Shown piece after piece: positions 13,881-24,041 of a DNA stretch of 64,000 nt. Source of the stretch: Zonotrichia leucophrys gambelii (taxonomy: Eukaryota > Chordata > Aves > Passeriformes > Passerellidae); NCBI RefSeq assembly GCF_028769735.1, contig NC_088171.1, positions 126,130,533 to 126,194,532 on the forward strand. The letters are read 5' to 3'. Each line of letters opens with the position of its first letter. Position 1 is the stretch's first letter. The notes under the pieces were generated by a model that had not been told where the DNA came from, searched no databases, and saw nothing but the letters and a program-made list of their open reading frames with translations. The position numbers were made by a program, and so were the translations under genes.

Positions 13881-14989
13881 TGTTATTATGCAATATCTTT
13901 CTTAGGACGCACCAAGAAACAGCATCTGATGCAAGTAATAAACATACAAAATTAGTTCAAAATTAATACTCTTTACAGAGACTCTAAAATCATCACAATC
14001 TAAATTTAATTTTGGTAAAATATGTTCACTATGGAGATCCAGGAAAAACTCTCCAACTAGTTCTGACACTAAACAGAAATAAAAATTTTAAAAAACCCAG
14101 AAAATAACAAGAGCACTGAGCTGTACCTGTCTTGCTGCACTTCCTTCTCATTGATCTCTGGTAGCTCAGTTATTTTGTTTCATTGAAATTGTGGGATTGC
14201 CATGTAATGAAATCAAAATTTTAGTTTGATTCAGTCTGTTTTTTAAGTGGAAAAGGACTGCTGCTGGAAAGACAAAATAAAAAAGAAAAATTAAATATGG
14301 AAGGAAAACACCCCAAAAGATAGCCATCCTCTCCATAATTTTTATAAACTTCACGCAGAACCTCCTGACAGTATTTCAATTTCCTATTTTCAATATACAA
14401 AGAAATACCTTGACTTTAACATAAAACTTAGTTAACTGTTTACACTTGACATCTCAATTAGAGAGAAAAAAAATTTCTTCTTGGCTTAGACTGTTATTTC
14501 ACAGATGTTGAATTCACATGAATTCATATCTAGTGACAAATGTTGAACCTTTTGAATTGAAAAGTTCAGCACAGTTGTAATTGTGATAAAGGTCACAATA
14601 TTAATGGTCCTAATATTGTCTGTCACTTTGACACATCCAAAAACATCAGAACATTTGAGGTACATTTTAGAATTCGTTTTTCTATCTTACCCAACACACA
14701 AAAAACTGTCTGTTCTAAATTCACAAATAATTTCTATAAAAACAGAGATTTCAGTGGATATCTTTTTTCAACAAGACTTAGCTCTACAAACAGATTGATT
14801 CATTCTGCACAAGAATTTAATGTAAAATAAACTTCCAAAAAGCCAGCTGCAAAAGGTAGTACAAGGAACTGCTTCTCCCCAAGAATACACAAAACACAAA
14901 AATAGGTATTTATTATTTTGATTTGCTTGTGCACAGCACCTCCTTTCATCGCCCGGCATAAATATTGGCTGTTCAACACATACCAATAC
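13881..14989. other. Intergenic, no recognisable gene
   Basis: No coding exon, RNA gene or recognisable repeat seen. A minus-strand frame of about 104 codons begins in the repeat cluster to the right and runs into this stretch; it has no homology I recognise. Confidence 0.5.
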
Positions 14990-15200
14990 TCTACCTCCCT
15001 CCTTCATTTTTTCTCCTGATGTTGAAACATCTGAGAGGTTAGTTTTGGCATGTTGTGGTCCCTTGAAATGCACCTCATGCAATCCCTATACACTTCCATA
15101 CAGTCACTAAATTTCCCAATTTTCTGCTTTTCTTTCTATAATTACATTTCCTTTGATGGTATCTCCATTACAGAGTGTTTGTAAGCCCTTCTTTCTTCTT
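14990..15200 (-). repeat. Repeat-cluster copy M2 (minus orientation, partial)
   Basis: Read on the minus strand, this matches the plus-strand units at 15481-16255. Shared landmarks are ACAAACACTCTG...GGAGATA..ATCAAA.GAAATG, then GAGGTGCA and CCAAAACTAACCTC.CAGATG. The copy decays after about 14990. It lies in tandem behind copy M1. Confidence 0.75.
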
Positions 15201-15470
15201 TCCAAGATTTCAAGGGGGATCAAATGGGCAAGCTTTGGTCCATGTCCCTGCCACTCAAAGCAACCCACAGCATACGATAGCTTTCACTTTGGGGAAGATC
15301 TTTTTACTCTCTTTAAGGATCCAAGCCATGTCCCTAATATGTAGCCCTCAAAGTTGTGTCTTCCTCCGTGATTTTTTCCCCATGTTTTTGCAGCATCTGT
15401 GAGGTTGGTTTTGACAAAATTTAGTCATTTCCCCTGCACTTAATTTCCTCCAAAATTGTTTTCTTTCACT
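15201..15470 (-). repeat. Repeat-cluster copy M1 (minus orientation)
   Basis: The minus strand reads AACCTCACAGATGCTGCAAA, then GGGGAAAAAATCACGGAGGA, then GGGACATGGCTTGGATCCTTAAA, and ends with GGCAGGGACATGGACCAAAG and TTGATCCCCCTTGAAAT. The same blocks occur in the same order in copies P1 and P2. M1 faces P1 head-to-head across about 15471-15480. Confidence 0.8.
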
Positions 15471-15480
15471 TCCTTCGCAA

Positions 15481-15870
15481 AGGGAAACAAAATCTTGTGA
15501 AACTGAAAAGAAAGACATACAAACACTCTGGAAAAGATATAGGATCAAATGAAATGCGATTGAAAAAAACCCGAAAAAAAAAAAGGAAAATGAGAGATTT
15601 GATGACTACAAGAAAAGGGTCTGGTAGGAAATGAGGTGCAGTGCAAAATACCAAAACGTGCCAAAACTAAACTCACAGATGTTACAAAAGCAGCGGAAAA
15701 ATCAAGGAGAAAGACAACAACTTGGAGGGAAAGATATCAGGGAGATGGCATGGATACTTAAAAAATAAAAAAAAAATTGCCTAAAGTCAAAAACCATGAA
15801 AAGGCCTGTATGTCATCAAGTGTAGGGATATGAACCAAAGATTGCTAAAGCTGATTCCTGTTGAAGTCTG
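15481..15870 (+). repeat. Repeat-cluster copy P1 (plus orientation)
   Basis: First plus-strand unit of about 390 bp. Landmarks: TGAAAAGAAAG near 15500, GGATCAAATGAAATGC near 15542, ACTCACAGATGTTACAAAAGC near 15671, AAGATATCAGGGAGATGGCA near 15730, and ATATGAACCAAAGATTGC near 15830. The frames are broken by A-runs and indels, so any protein once encoded is lost. Confidence 0.85.
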
Positions 15871-16255
15871 AAAGTGAAAAGAAAGCCTAACAAACACACT
15901 GGAAAGGAGATATGATCAAATGAAATGCAATTTAAAAAAACCCCAAAAATCCCGAAAATCGGGATTTGTCACCCTTTGTGACAACAAGAAAATGGACCAG
16001 GATTACATCTGGTGCAGTGCAAAGGAGCAAAACAGGCCAAAATTAACCTCACAGATATTGCAAAAGCAGGGGAAAAAATCAAGGAGGAAGACACTAATTG
16101 GAAGGGAAGATATCAGAGACATGGCATGGATACTTAAAATAAAAAAAAACCCTTATATTTTGCCAAACTGATAGCCATCAAAAGGTATGCCATGCCATCA
16201 ACTGCAGGGACATGGACCACAGGTTGCCCAATTGATCCCCATTGAAATTGCAAGA
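15871..16255 (+). repeat. Repeat-cluster copy P2 (plus orientation)
   Basis: Second plus-strand unit, directly in tandem with P1 and diverged from it by substitutions and indels. It keeps an open frame at 15920-16171 that includes KLTSQILQKQGKKSRRKT and EDIRDMAWILK. The equivalent residues can be pieced together from the other copies with frameshifts. I do not recognise this peptide or repeat family. Confidence 0.85.
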
Positions 16256-16879
16256 TTTTGCTTCCCTTCCCGGTAGGAGATGTTATTTTCTAACTAACCT
16301 CAGATATTTTGCAAAAGTGGATGGAGCCATGCTTTCCTGAAGATATCTGCATATCTTCCTGCTAATGGGAAGTGCTTAATGAAGTCGTTGTTTTGCTATG
16401 CTTGTGTGCATGGCTTTTACCTTACCTATTGACCTGTCTGTATCTCAATTCCATGAGTTTTTCCAACTTCAATGCCTCCGATTCTCTTTCTCATCCCACT
16501 TGGTGTTGCTGGGGAGTGCGCGAGTAGCTGTGTGGGGCTGAGTTGGAGCAGGGGTTAAGCAATTATACACACTAAATGCAAAAGCACATTTTGAAAAACA
16601 AAACGGATCTTTAAGCGAAAGAATTATTTTCTTTATGACCTCCACATTTATTTAACAGCATCGAGGCAATGACATACAGCAAATACGCTCTAGCTGACAT
16701 TAAGGTAGATTTAAAACAGTGCAGGCAGAATATCTGCCGCAGATCCACGATCTTGGCTCCAATGTTGTTACAGTCTTAGCAGGAGCTTGGTCCTTGTAGA
16801 CAAAAGACGTTCATGACCAGTTACATCTCGGCCTGTTGGTGCTGGTATTGCCCCGTTTATACCAACTCCCGTTTACTGC
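16256..16879. other. Intergenic, no recognisable gene
   Basis: Sequence between the repeat cluster and the GC-rich patch. No gene or named repeat recognised. Confidence 0.5.
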
Positions 16880-17190
16880 CAAGCTTCACCTTTGGCTGTG
16901 GGCAGATTTCTCGCAGACTTGTTTCCCCCTCTGAGCCGGCCCTGGAGCCCTCTCAGGCTGGCACTGCCACTGTGGCTCTGCCCAGCCCCGTGCGGGTGAT
17001 GCTGCGGGCTGAGCACAGCGTGTCTCAGGGGGCGGGCAGCGAGGGGGGCGCTGTGTCCGTGCCACAGCTCCGCAGCGCTCTCCCGCAGGCCGAGGGCCCG
17101 AGAGGGAAGGGGAGCCGCCACCATCCTGTGTGCAGGGCGCGGGCGCCCCCGAGCGGCGATGACGGAACAGCGCAACCCACTGGCAGAGGA
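16880..17190. promoter_or_regulatory. Isolated GC-rich, CpG-containing patch
   Basis: About 300 bp of high GC with repeated CG dinucleotides, standing out sharply from AT-rich flanks. The minus strand contains AGGATGGTGGCGGCTCC near 17115-17130, a YY1-like context that could also be an initiator codon. No signal peptide, splice-bounded exon or known protein follows. It may be an orphan CpG island promoter (for a lncRNA, or for an upstream exon of the next minus-strand gene) or a GC-rich repeat remnant. Confidence 0.4.
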
Positions 17191-18009
17191 ACGCCTTTTT
17201 AAGTGACAGTTTTCTTCTCATTAGGAGTATGAATATTATTTTGAGTCAGTAGTTTTTCTCCACCGCGTCACAACAGTATCCAATTACTCATTCAGGTTTT
17301 GCTTATGCTTGTGCATCATTTTATAAATGATTCTAAAATATGGGAAAAATTAAACATTCTCACTTCAAAGCCTCTTTCTTGATCCTCTCTATTAATCAAA
17401 TTTATTTTTGCAGTTATGTATAGACCTGGTTGATGTTACAGTTCCAGATACAAGAATTAAAAATGCTTCATGTTACAGTGGCAAAGTACTGAACTATACT
17501 TAATTTAAAAAGGCCCCAAAGATCCACATAAAAAACCCAAAAAAACAGTAATATGGGCAAAGATAGAAAACAGTAGTTGTTCAAAATTAGAATAGTGTCT
17601 CAAAGCAAATGTGAAAAGAATTGCTGATGAAAGATACAACTGCCTTTTTCTTAAAGAATTCAACCTCTTATTAATTGCTGAGTAAATACTTGCATCCAAT
17701 ATCAGAGACTTCAAACAACTCATTCTCTATAAAAGAAGTACAAAAGGAATTTCACCAACAGTTTTACGTAGTTTTAACTTTGTCCTGCTCACTCTGGGAA
17801 ATTCAGAAAAACTATGCTCAGCAGTATGGCGTATCCCATTTTTTTTCACACTTTTTTTACACCTTTCTGCATTTCTGCTCAACATACTTGTTAACTGTGC
17901 TTCTTTTCTGAAAATCTTTGCAAGGTTCTACAATTGTATAAAGTCACGGATTATTACAAACTGGAACAGGTGACACCACATTACAGCCCACTGAGATAGA
18001 GAACCACCT
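17191..18009. other. Intergenic, ENY2 downstream flank
   Basis: AT-rich and without recognisable features. It lies between the GC-rich patch and the inferred ENY2 polyadenylation site. Confidence 0.5.
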
Positions 18010-18033
18010 TAGAACCATGAGTCCACAAAATTT

Positions 18034-18039
18034 TTTATT
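18034..18039 (-). terminator. Candidate ENY2 polyadenylation signal
   Basis: The minus strand reads AATAAA about 142 bp past the ENY2 stop codon. A cleavage site near 18010-18020 would give a short 3'UTR of about 165 nt. This is the first canonical hexamer after the stop. Confidence 0.5.
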
Positions 18040-18180
18040 AAAATAACACCAACTTTAAGAAATCGATGCAAAGCAAAGAAAAATTAATAGTTTTTCATCC
18101 TGATGAAGTATGTAAACTGTATTCCAATCCTGACATGACTGACGTTATACAGGAAACTGTATCCCAGATGAATGTCAAAG

Positions 18181-18257
18181 TTAAAGACTGGCATGCTGAG
18201 CAAGGAAGGTTCTTATTCTTTGCAAGAGTTCCTTCTTTACACTGTCTGGTACCAAAG
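18181..18257 (-). CDS. ENY2: ENY2 terminal coding exon
   Basis: Acceptor TTTGTGTTTCAG, then 77 nt encoding [18 protein letters not shown] and AQHASL, with TAA at 18181-18183. The first two bases complete an Ala codon split with the previous exon. Confidence 0.96.
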
Positions 18258-21200
18258 CTGAAACACAAATAAAAAAGCAAGAAGTAAAAAAAGACAAAAC
18301 AAAAAGTATGCTAAAACCACGTTTTTACAATAGCCATTTCTATTCTTTTATTGTTCTTGCAATTTTGTTAATACCTAAAGTAACTGAAACAACTTTATTT
18401 TCATATAGCACATGTATATTTTCCCCATTTAAAATAGGCTAAAATTAGGATCTATTGAGAACAATGTTACTGGTCAGGTTTTTGGGGTTTTTTTGCCTAT
18501 TCATAGTCCAGAAAACTGGCAAGTTTGAGGAAAAGGATTATTTAATAGGAAACAGGATATAATCACCAGAATAAGTGTGATTATCCTACCTTTTTTCTTC
18601 ACAAATTTAAGATAAAAAAAAATTTCTCAAATCTGGTCTCTAGTAAGGGTCTCAAGCAAGCTATTTTGAATGCCTATTTTTATTTAGAACCTAATGAAGT
18701 TTCTACCACTAACATCAAACCCTGCTAGAGAGCCTGAGAAGATCAATATAAAGAGGACTGCAGTTTCCTTAAGTGATTTAATTTTTTTAGTATTTGTATG
18801 CTATGTCATTTAGTCTTCCCATTCCACTACAACTGTTAGTTCTGATTTTCCATCTTAAAAGATTTGGAATTTTAAAACATCTGTGTTGCATACACAACTT
18901 GGGACCATTAAGTCAATTATAAAAATGAATAGAGACATGACTAAATAATCTGCAAAAGTAATCTGAAGGCTGCTACACAATACAAATTCACATTTTTCAC
19001 TGGTTGCTATTATTAAGCTATTAATATTTTATTTGTAGGTAATATCAAGCTATTAACATTTTTTATTGAATCCAACACAGACAAGCTCATGATGCTGCTT
19101 TCAAAATACTGATGAAATAGAGGTAGGTATGTTTATTGATGTACTACTCCATCCACATTTGCATTTTCTTACCTCTGCCTTTGGGAGTGATTTCTGCCAC
19201 CAAATCATCAACAGTAACATGTTCTAATCCTTTTTCTTTAATGACATCTGGGGAAGACCAAGACCAATACTTTAAGTCTTTTAATCCATTCATAAAATGA
19301 CAAAACCTGTTGCCATAGTTTGACCCTGGTGCAATGCCAATGCCCCCATGAAAATACATTCTCCCTGGTGTCTGCTATGAGATGTGACCAGGAATAGAGC
19401 AAAGCAGGCTCCAGCTTAGGAACAGAAGGAAAACAACTTAATTAACTTACAATACATAAAAGAAACACACAGAACTCAGGATGAAAACTTTCCAAACATT
19501 CCTCCTCCCCCCACCAAATTCCAAAATACCCACCCCTCAGATCATCAACTCTCAGTCCATCACCACCCTTTAGATAATTAATTCTCAGTTAAACAACAAG
19601 TGAGGAGTCCCTCTTGTGCCACAGGCTTCCCCTGGAAACACAGTTGAGACCTCTTGTGTTTCCATGTCACAGGTGGCACTGCCCGGAGATCATTGCCATC
19701 CTGACATCTTCCTTCCATGCCCAGTGCTCTCACCACTGCGCATGGACCGGAGCTGCTCCTAGGGTTTTCCTTTTAAGGGTGCCTTGTCCAGCTCCAAAAA
19801 GAGCATAGCCTCTCACTTTTGGGACACCTGTCCCCCTCAAATTCACCCCCTGGGGCCGAGGGGTCTCAAGAACACAGATCTCCTTCACTGATGATTGAGG
19901 GCACCAACCACCCTCCTCATCCATTGTCTCTGTTCACACACTCTTTCACATAACAACACTGAACTCTCTTGGCTCCAAGCCATTGCCTCCCCCTAAATGC
20001 AGTCTCTGTGTCACAGGAAAATGGTTCTGTCCATGGCTGTACAAGAAAAGTCCAGCCAAAGGCCACTCCATCATCTCCTCCCACCCAAGACTCTCCTCCA
20101 CTTCTCTTGCGGCCCATTTCCTCTTATCTCATCACTATCTTTCTTCCCACTCAGCTCCAGAAGGATCAGCATTTGTAACGTTTCCATCATCTAAAAAAAA
20201 GGGTTAAAAATCTCAGGCTCTGCCCGTCCCAATCTTCTTGCCACATGCCCCGCTTCTCCTTCTCAGCCTGCCGTGCTATCAAATTTCAAGGTGGCACAGG
20301 CACAGACACCGGCTCTCTCTCTCTCCCTCCTGGGGGGATTTTGCTGCCTGATGACTCCCCAATGTTCCTCCACCCTTCCATCCTCAGGGGCCTTCACCTC
20401 CCCTCTGTCCGAGGCCCTACCTCACCCAGCCACTGCCGCCCAGCCCACAGCTGGGCAGGGAACTCTGACCTCTTTCACCACTGAAATCCAGAGAAAGCTT
20501 TCCTGGGAGTTCTCTGCTTTTAACCCCCTGTGTTCTCAGAGGCGTATCAATGTCCTCAGTGGCCACACCAGGTGCCAATATTCAAATCTGAGCACCTATT
20601 GGTTTGACCACAGCATCCCATAAAACTCATTTCCTCTCAAACCAGGACACCTGTGCTGGTGACTTAGAGACAAACCCTGCCTACATGGTCATGGGAGAAT
20701 ATAAAGAATATGAGACCTAAAGATGGGTTATTAGCTCAGTACCAACTGCACTGTACAGTGGATTTTAGTCTCTCACTCATGCCATAGATTTAAGGATGGG
20801 AACCTGTCACTGCTGATGCATCTTGATCAGCTCATATTTTAAAAACAAACATGAAATTGTTTTATCTCATCTGAGCATTACCAGATGAGCCTGTTACTAG
20901 AGTGTTGGAGCAGTTCACAAGTTGGCTCACTTATCTCTTAAAACATATTGTTTACACAGTAGTAAGAAAGGTGCAACTGGAAAAACACTTTGGAACATAC
21001 AGTAAGGAAGAGCACAGACAGTAAATCCTTACAATTCTTCCAACTGGTTTAAACAAGATTTCTGTACATATTTCAGCCAAGCCAAAAAGTATGTCAGAGA
21101 AAAAGGAATAAATCTATAGGAAAATAAAGGCTATTATTAATACACATCAGTATGTTTCATCAGTATGAAACTACTGTTTACTTATAGTGCCTTGCACACT

Positions 21201-23317
21201 ACTGAAAAATGCAGAAATCAAAGCTGAGAAGTAATCTCAGTTCAGTAGCATGTTTAAACATAAATGTCAAGTTGCCAGGGATACATTCTTCTTGCCCAGG
21301 TCTTGTTTAAACTGTCAGTAAAGCCTTCATCTGGGACTTTTATTTGTCCAGAATCTCAGTTGACTACAAAAGAAATTAATTAATTGACCACTGTTACCTT
21401 TGCAATGTGCCTTCAACTGATCCTTCCAGCCACATTCAATTAACTTGGCTCTCAGCAACTCTTTAAGGCTGTTAAAACAATATAAAACTTGTTAGAACAG
21501 CAAACATTCCTGACAGCTTAAATATGCTCCAGTGTGAAAGTCAGGCCTACAATTACTACCCAAGAGGTCCCAGAGCAGCAGCAGAAATGGCTGAACAGCA
21601 GGTGAATCCAAAATTAACTCACAGAATTGCTTCAGGCAATGTTGATGCTGCAGCCACAGAGAAAAAAAATAGAAGCGCTTGAATTACTTAACCTGAGTCT
21701 ACTCTGGTAGCAGATGTATGCAGACTTTCAAAGCTGGAGTATTTCACCTGATACCAGGTCTTTAAAATAAGCAAAACCTTCTCCCTCACCTTTCAGGAAG
21801 AATTCTGCACTACTCAACTGCAAGTTTATCTCCCCAGTTCACACTATCTTGTTCTGGGTGAAAATGAAGGATCCTATATCTTAAGCTTCCTAAGCATGGT
21901 TAGCTATGTAAGCTTAAGCAACAAGAATTCAGGCGTTACTGGAAAAGACACAACAATCTGCCACAATGAAGCATCTACTCTGTATAGCGAAACAGAATAT
22001 TGAAAGTTAGGTTAAAAAGTGAAAATTAGTACTAAAAAAACAGAAGAAGGGAAAATGAAAGTAAGATATGATAAATAACTTTATTATCTTTTACCCTTTT
22101 CTCCATTAGCTAGGAAGCCTGCTTATCTTGTACAACCCTAAGTATCTCTAGCAAAACCCTGTTTTTATGAATGAAAGGATTGTAGCAAGAGTTTGAACAG
22201 TGTAGGTCTAATCCCTTTTACTCAGTGAATGGTGTAGAGGGCAGAGGAACTGATGACAAAAAGCAGAGTAAGAATACACGTGAAATTGGCTGCCTCTGGA
22301 TATTTTTTAGTTCAAGAAATCTAAGTTCTCTGCCTCTGATCACAGTACAGCTCTGATAAAGCCTGTTTATAAGACAGCTTTTGACATCCTGATAAAACCC
22401 TTCCTATTCTTAAATTAGCATAAAATAGATCTCAATACCATTCCAATAAATTGCTTGCTTTTCTCAAGCTCTGTGCAATCTTCAAGGGGATGGTTACAAC
22501 CAGGGAAGATGTAGAGCAGAGATACCATGTCAGGCTACAAAAGGTTACACCAGGCACAAGGCTATGCCATGACCCAGGAAAAAATTTCTTCCCATACAGA
22601 TCTTTAAAAATGAAGGAATTAGAGCTTTTGGTGCATGGTGTTGCAAGCACAGTGAAACGATGAGGAGGTAAATGTCATAAGCTCTCTAGTGATATGCAAA
22701 TATAACATCAATAAAACAGACTGAAGAGACAACAATAGGCCAAAAATAATTGTGCAATTTACTTGATTGGGATCTCTAAAATGACTTGCACAAGCACTCC
22801 TTTATGTATTGTACAATATATTGCTTTACTTAATAAGAGAAGAGCTAGAAACATAAGAAAAACTTAAAAGCAAAAAGGGAAGTTTTGTTTCCTTCTCTTT
22901 ATCAGGAAACAACAAGACTTAGCTGCAGCAAATTAAATGGAAGGATGATTCTTACATGAATCTAGGCCATTCCAACACAAAATACCTGCATAAGGGAAAG
23001 CTTTAGAGCTCATAAACCAATTACCCATCCTTTATCTCCCCAGTATCTCTTTTCAAGTGGAAAACTAAAATAAAACTGTTCCAAAGGCATTTTTTAAAAT
23101 AGTTTCTATAACACTCAAGACTTTCATGTGTGAGCATTTAAAGAATTTAGAACTGAGTTTACTTTATGGAGTTTATTGTACTTCTAGGTATAGTGCAGTC
23201 TTGATGTATTTAAAGCCTCTCACCGGAATGGAGTAGGAATTCAACTTACCGCTCTCGCTCTCCTGTTTCGATTAGCTTTTGGTTAATGGTTGCTCTCATC
23301 TGCGCATCTTTATTCAT
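18181..23317 (-). CDS. ENY2: ENY2, SAGA/TREX-2 transcription and mRNA export factor
   Basis: ENY2 (yeast Sus1 homologue) is a small helical adaptor. It sits in the deubiquitinase module of SAGA with USP22, ATXN7 and ATXN7L3, and in the TREX-2 mRNA export complex at the nuclear pore. Four coding exons join in frame: complement(23250..23317, 21398..21468, 19173..19247, 18181..18257), 291 nt, 96 aa plus stop. The product begins [20 protein letters not shown] and ends TFLAQHASL. It is nearly identical to the vertebrate protein as I remember it, including [13 protein letters not shown] and [19 protein letters not shown]. Human isoforms start at this Met or five residues earlier (MVVSK). Here an in-frame TAG lies 9 nt upstream in the genomic sequence, so I chose this Met. 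Introns 1-3 within the CDS are about 1.8, 2.2 and 0.9 kb. The gene is head-to-head with NUDCD1. Confidence 0.97.
19173..19247 (-). CDS. ENY2: ENY2 internal exon (VIKEKG block)
   Basis: Acceptor TTCCCCAG and donor GTAAGA bound 75 nt encoding [25 protein letters not shown], with split codons at both ends. The Asp at the junction takes its G from the preceding exon. The same frame stays open into the upstream intron as far as 19359; see the LTR finding. Confidence 0.96.
19369..20649 (-). mobile_element. ERV-type LTR in ENY2 intron 3, same strand as gene
   Basis: About 1281 bp that on the minus strand starts TGTCCTGGTTTGAGAGG and ends in AGCAGACA, so it is bounded by TG...CA. The flanks CCTGG (19364-19368) and CCTGT (20650-20654) look like a 5-bp target duplication with one mismatch. 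The interior is C/T-rich on the plus strand and has no gag/pol-like frame. This fits a solo LTR, probably of a passerine ERVL-type family; the family call is from memory. It lies about 120 bp upstream of the ENY2 exon at 19173-19247. Confidence 0.65.
21398..21468 (-). CDS. ENY2: ENY2 internal exon (LKELLRAK block)
   Basis: Acceptor ...TTTTAACAG and donor GTAACA bound 71 nt encoding [19 protein letters not shown] and AHCK, with one split base at each end. Confidence 0.96.
23250..23317 (-). CDS. ENY2: ENY2 first coding exon
   Basis: ATG at 23315-23317 and donor GTAAGT at 23244-23249. It encodes [22 protein letters not shown] and the first two bases of Arg. The sequence before the ATG is CCTAGATTTCCAAA. 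An acceptor could fall at CTAG or about 18 nt further upstream at GTGTAG. Either way, an upstream exon in the CpG island would be wholly or almost wholly 5'UTR. Confidence 0.93.
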
Positions 23318-23820
23318 TTTGGAAATCTAGGTTTTCCACAAACCTACACAGAGTAAAGCACAGTTTCGACAAATGCTGGTGTCATTCACTCAACCAAAAA
23401 AAGTGACCAAAACACAATGACATGCAGTGTTCCGTCCACTGACACACCCCCCGCGGTCAATGACCGGAGCACCAGTGTGTGAGCGGCTCAGGGGCGAGCT
23501 GGGCACGGCACCCACCCGGCTGTCCGAGCGCCGGGCACCGGCAGCTCACCGGGCCGCCTGCGCGGGCACGGCCCACCCTCTCCGGGCGCGGCCTCTCCGC
23601 AGCCCGGCCCTCCCGCCCGGCGCCCCCGGCGCTCGGCCCGCCCAGCGGCGCCCCGGAGCGAGGGAGCGGAACAGGGAAGGGAAGGCCCGACCCGATTCGC
23701 TCCCGGTTCACTCCCGGCTCACCGCCCGCCGCAGCCCCGCCGGTCCGTGCAGCAGAGGCGGAGCCGCCTGCAGGACGCACCACGCGCCTCCAGCCCCACC
23801 GCTCCTGGGAGCAGGTGCCG

Positions 23821-23834
23821 CCGGGAAACGTAGT
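23821..23834 (-). promoter_or_regulatory. ZNF143/THAP11-type motif 1
   Basis: The minus strand reads ACTACGTTTCCCGG, matching the core of the Staf/ZNF143 binding consensus ACTACAATTCCCA at most positions. Confidence 0.6.
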
Positions 23835-23846
23835 CCGGGCTCGGCG

Positions 23847-23861
23847 ACTACAGCTCCCGGC
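23847..23861 (+). promoter_or_regulatory. ZNF143/THAP11-type motif 2
   Basis: The plus strand reads ACTACAGCTCCCGGC. The ACTACA half and the TCCC core are spaced as in the ZNF143 consensus. Confidence 0.65.
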
Positions 23862-23894
23862 GCGCCCCGGGCGCACGGCTGCCTCCTGGCCCGG

Positions 23895-23914
23895 ACTACG
23901 GCTCCCAGCATGCA
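23895..23914 (+). promoter_or_regulatory. ZNF143/THAP11-type motif 3 (extended)
   Basis: The plus strand reads ACTACGG followed by CTCCCAGCATGCA. This matches the long form of the ZNF143/THAP11 element, including the 3' GCATGC extension, and is the best of the three sites. Confidence 0.75.
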
Positions 23915-24029
23915 CTCCGGCGGCCGGGCGCCCGCGCACCCTCTTCCCGTGGTGCTCCGCGGCCGCTGCCGCGCGTTCCCCGCGGGCCCGCGGAGTTGCC
24001 GGCGCTTCCCGAAGTTTTCCCGGCGCCGC

Positions 24030-24041
24030 GGGATGGCGGGC
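24030..24041 (+). promoter_or_regulatory. YY1-like element over NUDCD1 start codon
   Basis: GGGATGGCGGGC overlaps the NUDCD1 ATG and resembles the AANATGGCGGC form of YY1 site that often lies just downstream of the TSS in CpG-island promoters. It would place the TSS shortly upstream and give a short 5'UTR. Confidence 0.45.

Larger units (their letters stand above)
23318..24032. promoter_or_regulatory. Bidirectional ENY2/NUDCD1 promoter in CpG island
   Basis: The start codons of the two divergent genes are 715 bp apart. The CpG island begins at about 23440 and runs to about 24480, into NUDCD1 intron 1. No TATA box lies close to either start, as expected for CpG-island promoters. Minus-strand donor candidates for a noncoding first ENY2 exon are GTGAGC at 23717-23722 and at 23544-23549. 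The three ZNF143-type motifs at 23821-23914 lie between these donors and the NUDCD1 start. Confidence 0.85.

Noticed and set aside
13629..13905. Open frames of Ile-Ser, Ile-Asp or Tyr-Leu repeats
   Set aside because: Direct translation of the (AGATAT)n microsatellite in several frames; no coding signal.
19614..20623. Cluster of short overlapping open frames up to 116 codons
   Set aside because: They lie within the LTR in ENY2 intron 3; Ser/Pro-rich low complexity with no retroviral protein motif.
22432..22663. Open frames on both strands in ENY2 intron 1
   Set aside because: No splice sites in phase with ENY2 and no known protein similarity.
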